Below are positions 6,724 to 14,517 of a stretch of DNA of 17,641 bases, piece after piece. The notes below the pieces were generated by a model. That model saw nothing but the letters and a program-made list of their open reading frames with translations, was not told the DNA's origin and made no database searches. Both the position numbers and the translations under genes were made by a program. Source of the stretch: Firmicutes bacterium UBA2058 (GTDB lineage Bacteria; Bacillota; Clostridia; Tissierellales; Sedimentibacteraceae); contig DDAM01000059.1 of the NCBI GenBank assembly GCA_002332905.1, positions 1 to 17,641 on the forward strand, given 5' to 3'. Numbering within the stretch: position 1 is the stretch's first letter; every line of letters starts with the position of its first letter.

Positions 6724-9102
6724 ATGAAACAGAAATCTAAAAATGTTTTAGAGTTTCGAAAGATTATAGAACAAGTAGAAAGCTTTGCTAAAACAGAACA
6801 GGGAAAAGAAAAGGTAAGACAAATAGATGCCACAGGCGATTTAGAAGATGTTAAGTATATGCAAAAGGAAACATCAGAAGCATATTCAATAATTATGGAA
6901 AAAGGCAGACCTCCTTTTGGTGGCATATACAATATAACTGAATATGCAAAAAGAGCAGTACTTGGTGGTAGCATATCGATAGTTGGCTTGTTAAGATGTG
7001 CTGACACTTTAAGAGCTGCCCGTCTACTTAAAAATTATGTTCTACTTAATAAAAAAGAAGAGCGAATTTATGAGATAGTAGATGAACTATGTCAAAATAT
7101 ATATACTGATAAAAATATTGAGGATGAAATATATTTTGTTATTATATCCGAAGAAGAAATAGCTGATGATGCTAGTCCAGAGTTAAAGAGAATTCGTAAA
7201 GAGATTGCAATGAAAAATTCAGCTATAAAAAACAAAATAAACTCTATGGTCAATTCCTCAGAAACTCAGAAATATCTTCAAGATAACATCGTAACTATGC
7301 GTAATGATAGATATGTTTTGCCGGTTAGAGCTGAATATCGGTCAGTGGTGAAGGGCTTAGTACATGACCAATCATCGAGTGGAGCAACTTTATTTATTGA
7401 GCCAATGCAAATTGTAGAAATGAATAATCAGTTAGCCACACTAAAAATTGATGAAAAAAAGGAAATAGAACGAATTTTATACCAACTAAGTTCAATGATT
7501 GCTGAAATAGAAGAGCCGATAAAGACTAATCAGAATATATTAAAAGAATTAGATTATATATTTGCAAAGGGTGAATATGCAATTAGTATAAATGCAATAA
7601 TGCCTGAATTAAATGATAAAGGGCATATAAGAATAAAAAATGGACGGCACCCACTAATAGATAAAAATGTTATAGTTCCTATTAACGTTTGGGTTGGCGA
7701 TGAGTTTACACAGTTAATCATAACAGGACCAAATACAGGTGGAAAAACTGTTACATTAAAAACTCTTGGTCTATTTACTCTTATGGCAATGGCTGGCTTG
7801 CACGTTCCAGCAGACTATGGTACAATGTTATCTACATTTGATGCAGTATATGCCGATATAGGTGACGAACAAAGCATCGAACAAAGCTTAAGTACATTTT
7901 CATCTCACATGACAAATATTGTAAAAATTATGAGAGAGGTTTCTAGTAGAAGTTTTGTACTATTTGATGAACTTGGTGCAGGTACTGATCCGGATGAGGG
8001 AGCGGCACTTGCTATGGCAATACTTGATACATTAAGAGAAAAAAAAGCAGTTACTGCGGCGACAACACATTATAGCGAGTTAAAACTGTATGCATTGACT
8101 AATGATGGTGTATGCAATGGAAGTGTTGAATTTAATGTAGAAACATTAAGTCCAACATATAAAGTGTTAATAGGAGTACCAGGAAAGTCAAATGCCTTTG
8201 CTATATCTAAAAAAATTGGTTTAAGTGACAATATAATACTTAAGGCAAAGGAAATGATTGAAAAAGAAACTATTCAATTTGAAGATGTATTAGCCAAAAT
8301 AGATAAGGATAGAAAATACATTGAGCAAAAAAGAATAGAAATAGATAATCTTAAGCTTGAACAAGATAAATTATATAAAGAAGTGGTTGCTAAAGAGAAA
8401 AAAATAAATGATAAAAATAGTAAAATCATCAGTGAAGCAAATTATGAAGCAAGAAGAATACTTGACGAAGCTAAAAAAGAAGCAGCAGAAATAATAAAAG
8501 AGTTAAAACAAATAAACCTTGATATGAACAGTGAAAGAAGTAGGCAAGTATACGAGCTAAGACAAAATTTAAATGATAAAATGCGTGATATTGATGAAAA
8601 ATTATTTGAAAACATAAAATCCGATTATATTGAACAAGATATAGCTATAGATGAAGAGCTAAAAAAAGGTGATTATGTTTTAGTTAAAACTCTAAATCAA
8701 AAAGGCTATATTATAGACATGGATAGTTCAAATGGTGCTACAGTTCAAATTGGTCTTTTGAAAATGAAAGTAAAATTAGATGAAGTTGTTAAAATTCAAT
8801 CAGAAGAAGAAAAACAGCAGACAGTAAAAACAGGTAGAATGGTTAAACTTAGAACAAAATCAGTTAAACCAAGCATTGATTTAAGAGGAATGAGTTTAGA
8901 TGAAGCCATTATGGAAATAGATAAATATTTGGATGATGCGTATTTATCCGGTCTAAATGAGGTTTCTATTATACATGGCAAGGGAACAGGAATACTAAGA
9001 GAAGGAATTAAACAATACTTAAAGTCTCATAAACACGTTAAAGAATTTAGAATAGGTAACTTTAACGAAGGTGGAGATGGAGTAACAATAGTGTCGTTTT
9101 AG
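6724..9102 (+). CDS. mutS2: MutS2 ATPase with Smr nuclease domain
   Basis: This 792-residue protein matches the usual length of about 785. It has a MutS-like core and clamp, the ABC-type ATPase with Walker A GPNTGGKT at 335-342, the signature region around 380-395 and Walker B VLFDE at 411-415. A long charged helical region (about 520-630) follows, then a KOW-like segment (about 640-690) and a C-terminal Smr domain from 717 with SIDLRG and HGKG at 751-754. MutS2 lacks the mismatch-recognition domain of MutS. It has been described as an anti-recombination factor and, in Bacillus, as a sensor of collided ribosomes. GGGAGG (6713-6718) lies 5 bases before the ATG. No terminator separates it from the argS leader, so co-transcription is plausible. 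Confidence 0.96.
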   Translation: MKQKSKNVLEFRKIIEQVESFAKTEQGKEKVRQIDATGDLEDVKYMQKETSEAYSIIMEKGRPPFGGIYNITEYAKRAVLGGSISIVGLLRCADTLRAARLLKNYVLLNKKEERIYEIVDELCQNIYTDKNIEDEIYFVIISEEEIADDASPELKRIRKEIAMKNSAIKNKINSMVNSSETQKYLQDNIVTMRNDRYVLPVRAEYRSVVKGLVHDQSSSGATLFIEPMQIVEMNNQLATLKIDEKKEIERILYQLSSMIAEIEEPIKTNQNILKELDYIFAKGEYAISINAIMPELNDKGHIRIKNGRHPLIDKNVIVPINVWVGDEFTQLIITGPNTGGKTVTLKTLGLFTLMAMAGLHVPADYGTMLSTFDAVYADIGDEQSIEQSLSTFSSHMTNIVKIMREVSSRSFVLFDELGAGTDPDEGAALAMAILDTLREKKAVTAATTHYSELKLYALTNDGVCNGSVEFNVETLSPTYKVLIGVPGKSNAFAISKKIGLSDNIILKAKEMIEKETIQFEDVLAKIDKDRKYIEQKRIEIDNLKLEQDKLYKEVVAKEKKINDKNSKIISEANYEARRILDEAKKEAAEIIKELKQINLDMNSERSRQVYELRQNLNDKMRDIDEKLFENIKSDYIEQDIAIDEELKKGDYVLVKTLNQKGYIIDMDSSNGATVQIGLLKMKVKLDEVVKIQSEEEKQQTVKTGRMVKLRTKSVKPSIDLRGMSLDEAIMEIDKYLDDAYLSGLNEVSIIHGKGTGILREGIKQYLKSHKHVKEFRIGNFNEGGDGVTIVSF

Positions 9103-9145
9103 CTAAAAGGTTGAAAGAAATAATAAATAATAACGGAGGAATAGT

Positions 9146-9253
9146 GTGAAAATAAGTATGAATAATAATAAAATAAATCACGCCCTCCATGCACAAAATT
9201 TTAATGACAATTTGTGCATTGGAGCATGGAGGTTAAAATGGACTTTAAATTAA
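9146..9253 (+). CDS. Possible 35-codon upstream reading frame overlapping the argS start
   Basis: GGAGG (9135-9139) lies 6 bases before a GTG at 9146; an in-frame ATG at 9158 is an alternative start. The frame runs through the hairpin and across the argS ATG to TAA at 9251-9253, giving VKISMNNNKINHALHAQ and 18 more residues, 16 bases of overlap with argS. Its only arginine codon is the AGG at 9230-9232, which is also part of the argS ribosome site. The peptide has no recognisable domain. Coupling of argS translation to this frame is an inference; it could also be a chance frame behind a fortuitous ribosome site. Confidence 0.35.
   Translation: MKISMNNNKINHALHAQNFNDNLCIGAWRLKWTLN
9184..9232 (+). 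promoter_or_regulatory. argS leader hairpin with two alternative pairings at the ribosome site
   Basis: TGCACAAA (9190-9197) pairs with TTTGTGCA (9211-9218). The stem can continue in two exclusive ways. CTCCA (9185-9189) can pair with TGGAG (9220-9224), leaving the argS ribosome site free. Alternatively CCTCCA (9184-9189) can pair with TGGAGG (9227-9232), which is the ribosome site itself, leaving an 8-base bulge. The first looks more stable by eye. The arrangement suggests control of argS translation. Confidence 0.5.
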
Positions 9254-10935
9254 AAGTAGCAGAAATTTTCATTAAATTAGAAGAAGATTTGACAATTGAT
9301 GATGCACTACAAATGATAGAAATACCACCAAATTCAGAAATGGGAGATTATGCAGTTCCATGCTTTAGATTTGCAAAAAAATATAAGAAAGCACCACCTA
9401 TGATAGCAGCCGAAATCATTGAGAAAATAGGTAATGTGGAGGAGTTTGAAAAAATTGAAAATGTAGGACCATATATAAACTTTTTTGTAGATAAGACACA
9501 TTTTGCAGAGAAAGTATTAAAGCAAGCCTATATAGAAAAGGAGAAATTTGGAAGCAATAATATTGGTAAGGGAAAAAAGGTTATAGTTGAATTTTCTTCA
9601 CCAAATATTGCAAAGCCATTTCATATAGGCCATATACGTTCAACAGTTATAGGTCATGCATTATATAAGATATACACATATCTTGGATATGACACAGTTG
9701 CAATTAATCACTTAGGTGACTATGGTACTCAGTTTGGTATGCTTATATCAGCCTACAAAAAATGGGGTAATAAAGAGGAAATTGAAGCAAGTCCAATACC
9801 AGAGCTATTAAAGCTTTATGTTAGATTTAATAAAGAAGCAGAAAGTGATGATTCTTTAAGAGATGAAGCTAGATACTGGTTTAAAGAATTGGAAAATGGT
9901 AATCAAGAAGCATATGGTTTATGGTTTTGGATTAGAGAAGTTAGCCTTAAAGAGTTCAACAGAGTTTATGATATGTTTGGAATAAAATATGACTCATTAG
10001 CTGGTGAAAGTTTTTATTCAGACAAAATGCCTGCTGTTGTTGAAGAATTAAATGAAAAAAATCTTTTAAAAGAGTCCCAAGGTGCTCAAATTGTAGAACT
10101 TGGTGAATATGGATTAACTGATGCTGTTATGATAAAAAGTGATGGATCTACACTATATGCTACTCGTGATATGGCAGCAGCAATTTATAGAAAGAAAACA
10201 TATGATTTTTATAAAAATATTTATGTTGTTGGTGCTCCGCAAAAGCTACATTTTGACCAGTGGAGAAAAGTTCTTGAGTTAATGGGATATGAATGGGCTA
10301 AGGACTGTATACATGTTATGTTTGGTACAGTTAGTCTAGAAGATGGTGCATTATCAACAAGAAGCGGAAGAGTAGTATTTTTAGAAGATGTTTTGAAAAA
10401 AGCAATTGAAAAAACTAAAGAAATTATTGATGCTAGAAATCCAAATTTAGAAAACAAAGAAGAGGTCGCAAAACAAGTTGGTATAGGAGCAGTTATATTC
10501 CAAGAATTATTTAATACTAGAATTAAAGATTATATGTTCTCTTGGGAAAAAACTCTAAGCTTTGAAGGTGAAACTGGGCCTTATGTACAATATACCTATG
10601 CAAGAACTTGTAGCGTTTTGAAAAAAGCTGATATAGAGATTGATGAAAATGTAGATTTTAGCGTATTATCGGATAAAGTTGCATTTAATGTTGTTAAAAA
10701 ACTAGATGCTTTTAAAGGTGCTGTTACTAGTGCTCACGATAGATATGAGCCATATTTTATAACTAGATATGTAGTAGGTCTTGCTCAAGATTATAATAGA
10801 TTTTATCATGAAAGCTCTATACTAGTTGATGATGAAAATATTAAAAAATCGAGACTTTTACTGACAAAAATAGTAAATATAGTATTAAAAGCAGGGTTAG
10901 GACTACTAGGTATAGAAACACCTGAACAAATGTGA
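9238..10935 (+). CDS. argS: Arginyl-tRNA synthetase
   Basis: This class I synthetase of 565 residues joins arginine to tRNA-Arg using ATP in the cytosol. The N-terminal additional domain (about 1-105) precedes the catalytic Rossmann fold with SPNIAKPFHIGHIRSTVIG; the HIGH motif is at 129-132. The KMSKS position reads LSTRSGR (372-378), without the canonical second lysine, as is usual for many ArgRS. The C-terminal anticodon-binding DALR domain (about 450-565) contains GETGPYVQYTYAR. The length is normal. I chose ATG at 9238 because GGAGG (9228-9232) lies 5 bases before it; the in-frame GTG at 9214 is inside the leader hairpin and lacks a site. There is no T-box signature in the 135-base leader. 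Confidence 0.97.
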   Translation: MDFKLKVAEIFIKLEEDLTIDDALQMIEIPPNSEMGDYAVPCFRFAKKYKKAPPMIAAEIIEKIGNVEEFEKIENVGPYINFFVDKTHFAEKVLKQAYIEKEKFGSNNIGKGKKVIVEFSSPNIAKPFHIGHIRSTVIGHALYKIYTYLGYDTVAINHLGDYGTQFGMLISAYKKWGNKEEIEASPIPELLKLYVRFNKEAESDDSLRDEARYWFKELENGNQEAYGLWFWIREVSLKEFNRVYDMFGIKYDSLAGESFYSDKMPAVVEELNEKNLLKESQGAQIVELGEYGLTDAVMIKSDGSTLYATRDMAAAIYRKKTYDFYKNIYVVGAPQKLHFDQWRKVLELMGYEWAKDCIHVMFGTVSLEDGALSTRSGRVVFLEDVLKKAIEKTKEIIDARNPNLENKEEVAKQVGIGAVIFQELFNTRIKDYMFSWEKTLSFEGETGPYVQYTYARTCSVLKKADIEIDENVDFSVLSDKVAFNVVKKLDAFKGAVTSAHDRYEPYFITRYVVGLAQDYNRFYHESSILVDDENIKKSRLLLTKIVNIVLKAGLGLLGIETPEQM

Positions 10936-10986
10936 TATTTTCAATGCTTTCATCGAAATTACCCTAATAATGTAAAAAAAATATCC

Positions 10987-11015
10987 TTGACTTTCCATAT
11001 AAGGTTAAATATAAT
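10987..11015 (+). promoter_or_regulatory. Strong sigma-A promoter for the lytic transglycosylase gene
   Basis: TTGACT (10987-10992), a 17-base spacer, then a perfect TATAAT (11010-11015). Only one base in the two boxes differs from consensus. It starts a new transcription unit after argS, with a leader of about 65 bases. No clear terminator for argS is visible before it. Confidence 0.75.
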
Positions 11016-11086
11016 ACATTCTGTGCTTAAAATGTATTTACCAAAAAATGCATGGTAAATTTAAAAAATTAAGAATAGGAGAAAGA

Positions 11087-11758
11087 ATGGAAAGCAAAAA
11101 TATTAAACAATATATGGGCCTAATCATGTTTGTATGTTTGATTTCATATGTATTTTTATTCAAATTAAGCGCGATTGTTGATGCTGAGATTTTATCTTAC
11201 GAAGAAACAACAAAGGTTAGATTAAAAAAAATTGTAAATACATATGAATTATTAACACCAACAAAGCTCATTGAAAATCAGCTATTAGTCTTTGTCAATG
11301 TTGAAACCGGACTAAATTATAGCGAAAGTCAATTTATGATTGATAAGTGTAATGATAAGGATATTGACTTATTTTTACTAATGGGTTTATTACAAAAAGA
11401 AAGTGGGTTTGATCCAAATACAACTGGAAGCAGTGGCGAGATGGGACTTGGACAATTAATGGAAAAGACCGCTAAATACTATTCCAATAAATTAGGCTAT
11501 GAATACGATGAAAAATTGATTTATGAGCCTACAAGAAATATTGATTTAGCAGTAGAGCATCTAGCTTATTTAAAACAATTGTATAGCGGTGACGAGCACA
11601 AAATGCTAACAGCATATAACAGAGGAGCAAAAGGTCTAGAAAACTATATAAGAGATAAAAGGTCACCCTTTGAAGAATATAGTATGAGCTCATATTCTGT
11701 AGATGTACTAGCATATCGAGATGAGTTCAAAGAACAATTTGAAAAATTTGAAGAATAG
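11087..11758 (+). CDS. Membrane-anchored lytic transglycosylase (SLT family)
   Basis: This 223-residue protein has an N-terminal hydrophobic segment (about 10-30) serving as signal or anchor, with the rest outside the cell. The SLT domain spans about 93-200. It has the catalytic glutamate E105 in LLQKESGFDP, the GEMGLGQLM motif at 117-125, and AYNRGAKGL at 176-184. These enzymes cut the MurNAc-GlcNAc bond of peptidoglycan and leave a 1,6-anhydro end. ATG at 11087 is preferred because AGGAG (11077-11081) lies 5 bases upstream; the ATG at 11048 lacks a site and would add a basic stretch before the anchor. It has its own strong promoter and ends before a long perfect hairpin. Its role in growth, division or sporulation is not shown by the sequence. 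Confidence 0.92.
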   Translation: MESKNIKQYMGLIMFVCLISYVFLFKLSAIVDAEILSYEETTKVRLKKIVNTYELLTPTKLIENQLLVFVNVETGLNYSESQFMIDKCNDKDIDLFLLMGLLQKESGFDPNTTGSSGEMGLGQLMEKTAKYYSNKLGYEYDEKLIYEPTRNIDLAVEHLAYLKQLYSGDEHKMLTAYNRGAKGLENYIRDKRSPFEEYSMSSYSVDVLAYRDEFKEQFEKFEE

Positions 11759-11763
11759 TGATA

Positions 11764-11795
11764 AAATATAGCTGATAGTAATATCAGCTATATTT
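11764..11795 (+). terminator. Perfect 14-bp hairpin after the transglycosylase gene (terminator or processing site)
   Basis: AAATATAGCTGATA (11764-11777) is the exact reverse complement of TATCAGCTATATTT (11782-11795), with loop GTAA. It begins 5 bases after the stop codon and ends just before the next ribosome site at 11802. The T-rich bases are inside the stem and no proper U-tract follows, so termination may be partial. It may act as an RNA stabiliser or processing site instead. Confidence 0.5.
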
Positions 11796-11812
11796 ATTCC
11801 TAGGAGATTATT

Positions 11813-12751
11813 ATGGAGCAAAGGATTTTTGAATTATTAAATTATTGCTATTCAGATAGCTTAACTGAAGAAACTGGCAAGCTAAACTATCAGCTTTTTA
11901 TTATGTCTTTAAAATCTATGCTTCCTTTTGAAAATAAGATCGGGTGTAAGTTTGATGAAGCTAGATATTCAGATGAAGTAAAAACATTACGCTATTACTT
12001 AAACGGAAATGACGAATTAGTTATTAATAAAATAAAACAAAATAAGCCATTAACCAAATCAGACGTTTTAATTGAATATAAAATAGTTCCTATAGTTATA
12101 GCAAATACATATTGGGAAAACATTATAAATGAAGCATTAAAATGTGTAGTTTTTTATACGTATAGCAAGGATAGTATATTAGAAGCTATTGTTCTTTCAT
12201 CCGTGTTACATGAATATATCGAAGGCAGTAGTTTAAATATAGACTATTTACATGATGTTGCTAAAAAAAGAATAATTGAATTCTCAATAAAAGATTTTTA
12301 CAAGGATAATTTTAACATTTCAGTGAAAAATAATTATATTATAAGCTTTGAAAAGGAACGTATCTCATATTTAATAAAAGATAATATATTTGATATACCT
12401 TCAATTGCTAATAAAAAGTTAATTAATTATATATTAAATAATAATCACAAAGAAAATTCTAAAGAATGTTCTCAAGAAAATTCTAAAGAATACTCTTTAG
12501 AAAGTGCTTTAGTTGCAGATTCAAATAAAGCATATCTATTAAGCTTTAGCTCCTACTTATATAAATTAAGAAAAGGAATATTAGATCCAAATAAGATAAA
12601 ATATAATTCGAGTGATAAAACAGATTTAAAAATACATTTAGAGAAGGAAAGCTTCACTCATCCGATTCTAGGAAAATGTCTTGTGATTAAAAGAACTGAA
12701 AACGGAGCAATTGTGAAAACAAAGATAGGAAACATAAATGTGAAAGGCTGA
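11813..12751 (+). CDS. Uncharacterised protein, first gene of a radical SAM / TPR unit
   Basis: I do not recognise this 312-residue protein. It has no signal peptide or membrane segment and appears mostly helical and cytoplasmic. A hydrophobic helix lies around 121-137 (SKDSILEAIVLSSVLHEY). Residues 213-228 are two copies of an eight-residue repeat (KENSKECS and QENSKEYS), probably a flexible linker. The C-terminal 32 residues (FTHPILGKCLVI and VKTKIG) vaguely resemble the small beta-barrel with an HPxFGxGxV pattern seen in CarD/Tudor-like tails; this is a weak likeness only. AGGAG (11802-11806) lies 6 bases before the ATG. The downstream radical SAM gene follows after 5 bases, so the two are probably translated from the same mRNA and may work together. 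Confidence 0.8.
   Translation: MEQRIFELLNYCYSDSLTEETGKLNYQLFIMSLKSMLPFENKIGCKFDEARYSDEVKTLRYYLNGNDELVINKIKQNKPLTKSDVLIEYKIVPIVIANTYWENIINEALKCVVFYTYSKDSILEAIVLSSVLHEYIEGSSLNIDYLHDVAKKRIIEFSIKDFYKDNFNISVKNNYIISFEKERISYLIKDNIFDIPSIANKKLINYILNNNHKENSKECSQENSKEYSLESALVADSNKAYLLSFSSYLYKLRKGILDPNKIKYNSSDKTDLKIHLEKESFTHPILGKCLVIKRTENGAIVKTKIGNINVKG
12449..12496 (+). repeat. Two tandem 24-base units within the uncharacterised gene
   Basis: The units at 12449-12472 and 12473-12496 differ at three positions and encode KENSKECS and QENSKEYS in frame. The length is a multiple of three, so copy number can change without breaking the gene. A replication-slippage origin is likely. Confidence 0.8.
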
Positions 12752-12756
12752 AAACA

Positions 12757-14517
12757 ATGAAAACTTTACTAGTGTCTATAGATTCAAAATTTATTCATTC
12801 TAATCTTGCACTTAAATATATTAAAAATTACTGTGGTGATAGATTTGATATAAAAACAAAAGAATTTACAATAAATCAAAAAATTGAATATATAACAGAT
12901 GAAATTATCAGCCAAGGTGCAGATTTGATATGCTTTTCATGCTATATATGGAATATTGAATATATTAACGAAATAATATATATCTTAAAAACCGCCAATC
13001 CAAAATTAAAAATACTTTTAGGTGGTCCTGAAGTGTCATATGAGACAAAGGAAACTATGGAAGAAAATCAATTTGTAGATTATATAATATACGGTGAAGG
13101 TGAAATCAGTTTTCATGAATTCTTATGTGCTATTCATGAAAATAAAGAGCTATCTTCAATTAATGGATTAGCATTTAGATGTGAAAATGAAATTATAATA
13201 AATAATTCTAGAGAAATAAATCATGACTTAGATAAATTAGTTTCTCCATACGAAAATAATGAAAAATATTATGACAAAATAATATATTATGAGTCCTCAA
13301 GAGGATGCCCGTATAGATGCGCATTTTGCATGTCCTCTATTGACAAATCAGTTAGATTCTTTTCGTTAGAAAGAGTAAAAAGTGATTTATTAGTTTTATT
13401 AAGTACCAATGCAAGGCAAATTAAATTTGTAGATAGAACATTTAATGCTGATTATAAGAGAGCAATGAAAATCATGCAATTTATAGTGGACAACAATAAA
13501 AATAACATGACAATACATTTTGAAATAACAGCTGATATAATAAATGATGAATTTTTGAATTTTTTAAAATCTATGCCAGTAAATATGTTTCAATTTGAAA
13601 TAGGTATACAAAGCCTAAATATACAAACTCTCAATGAAATTAATAGGAAAACAGATATAAATAAATTAATATATGTTATAAATGAAATAAAGGAAAATAA
13701 AAACATGCATATGCATCTTGATTTGATAGCTGGGTTGCCATATGAAGATTATAATACCTTTAAAATGTCCTTCAATGAAATACACAATTTGTATGCTGAT
13801 AAACTACAGCTTGGCTTTTTGAAGGTTTTGAAGGGGACAAAAATATACAACGATTTAGAAATCCATGATATAAAATACAATAAAAAGGCTCCATATGAGA
13901 TAATAAAAAATAAATATATAAGCTATGAGCAAATTCTTAAGCTAAAAAATATAGAGGAGCTAGTTGATAGATATTATAATGAAAAATATTTTGATACAAC
14001 AATAAGATATGTAGTAGAAAACTATTATGACAATAAACCTTTTGATTTTTACGAGGACTTTAGCGTATATTGGAAAAATAACAACCTGTATATGGCAATG
14101 CACAATAGGAAAAAATTATATGAAATAATTTATAATTTTGCAAAAGAAAAGGAAATCTTGTCAGATAAGCTTATGGACAATTTGCTTTATGATTTTGTAT
14201 CATGCAATGAAAAAGAAGAATTAATAAGTATTTTTGATAAAAATTTAGAGGAAAATCTAAGAGATGTCAAAAGAACTATTGCGAAGGATGAATGGTTTAG
14301 AAAAGAGTATTTTAATATCGATGATACCAACGTTTGTAAAACAAACGCTGGTAAAATAAACGCTCATAAAATAATAAATGACTTTAGACTAGTAAATATA
14401 TCTGGAGACATTATACTATTTATATATAAAAGTAAAGACAATATCTTTGAAAGATGTAAGACTTATAAAATAAATAATTTGATAAATAAAATATATGATA
14501 GAGAAGGGGTAAATTAA
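12757..14517 (+). CDS. Cobalamin-binding-domain radical SAM protein with DUF4080-type C-terminus
   Basis: This 586-residue protein has three parts. Residues about 1-140 form a B12-binding-like Rossmann domain (DLICFSCYIWN at 57-67 and KILLGGPEVSYE at 85-96). The radical SAM core at about 175-370 carries the cluster motif CPYRCAFC at C184, C188 and C191, with later segments such as FEIGIQSLN and HLDLIAGLPYEDY. A C-terminal region of about 200 residues fits DUF4080. The family transfers radicals from S-adenosylmethionine and possibly uses cobalamin, but the substrate of DUF4080 members is not established as far as I know. The start follows the previous stop by 5 bases with only a weak ribosome site, and its TAA overlaps the next ATG by one base, so translation of all three genes is probably coupled. 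A low-complexity patch lies near 14326-14375. Confidence 0.88.
   Translation: MKTLLVSIDSKFIHSNLALKYIKNYCGDRFDIKTKEFTINQKIEYITDEIISQGADLICFSCYIWNIEYINEIIYILKTANPKLKILLGGPEVSYETKETMEENQFVDYIIYGEGEISFHEFLCAIHENKELSSINGLAFRCENEIIINNSREINHDLDKLVSPYENNEKYYDKIIYYESSRGCPYRCAFCMSSIDKSVRFFSLERVKSDLLVLLSTNARQIKFVDRTFNADYKRAMKIMQFIVDNNKNNMTIHFEITADIINDEFLNFLKSMPVNMFQFEIGIQSLNIQTLNEINRKTDINKLIYVINEIKENKNMHMHLDLIAGLPYEDYNTFKMSFNEIHNLYADKLQLGFLKVLKGTKIYNDLEIHDIKYNKKAPYEIIKNKYISYEQILKLKNIEELVDRYYNEKYFDTTIRYVVENYYDNKPFDFYEDFSVYWKNNNLYMAMHNRKKLYEIIYNFAKEKEILSDKLMDNLLYDFVSCNEKEELISIFDKNLEENLRDVKRTIAKDEWFRKEYFNIDDTNVCKTNAGKINAHKIINDFRLVNISGDIILFIYKSKDNIFERCKTYKINNLINKIYDREGVN
14326..14372 (+). repeat. Palindrome and degenerate 15-base repeats inside the radical SAM gene
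   Basis: ACCA-A-CGTTTGT (14326-14337) pairs with ACAAACG-C-TGGT (14341-14352) around AAA, with one mismatch. It overlaps two degenerate 15-base units (14338-14352 and 14353-14367) that encode the repeated pattern K-T-N-A-G / K-I-N-A-H. The patch is in the poorly conserved C-terminal part of the protein and looks like a small slippage-born insertion. Confidence 0.5.

Noticed and set aside
9103..9237. T-box riboswitch before argS
   Set aside because: The leader is only 135 bases, with no T-box core motif and no terminator/antiterminator pair with a U-run.
9214..9237. Longer argS start at GTG 9214
   Set aside because: It lies inside the leader hairpin without a ribosome site, while ATG 9238 has GGAGG at the right distance.
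11048..11086. Longer transglycosylase start at ATG 11048
   Set aside because: No ribosome site is present, and the ATG at 11087 has AGGAG 5 bases upstream and begins a normal anchor sequence.
12449..12496. CRISPR-like repeat
   Set aside because: Only two contiguous copies without spacers, in frame within a coding sequence; no cas genes nearby.
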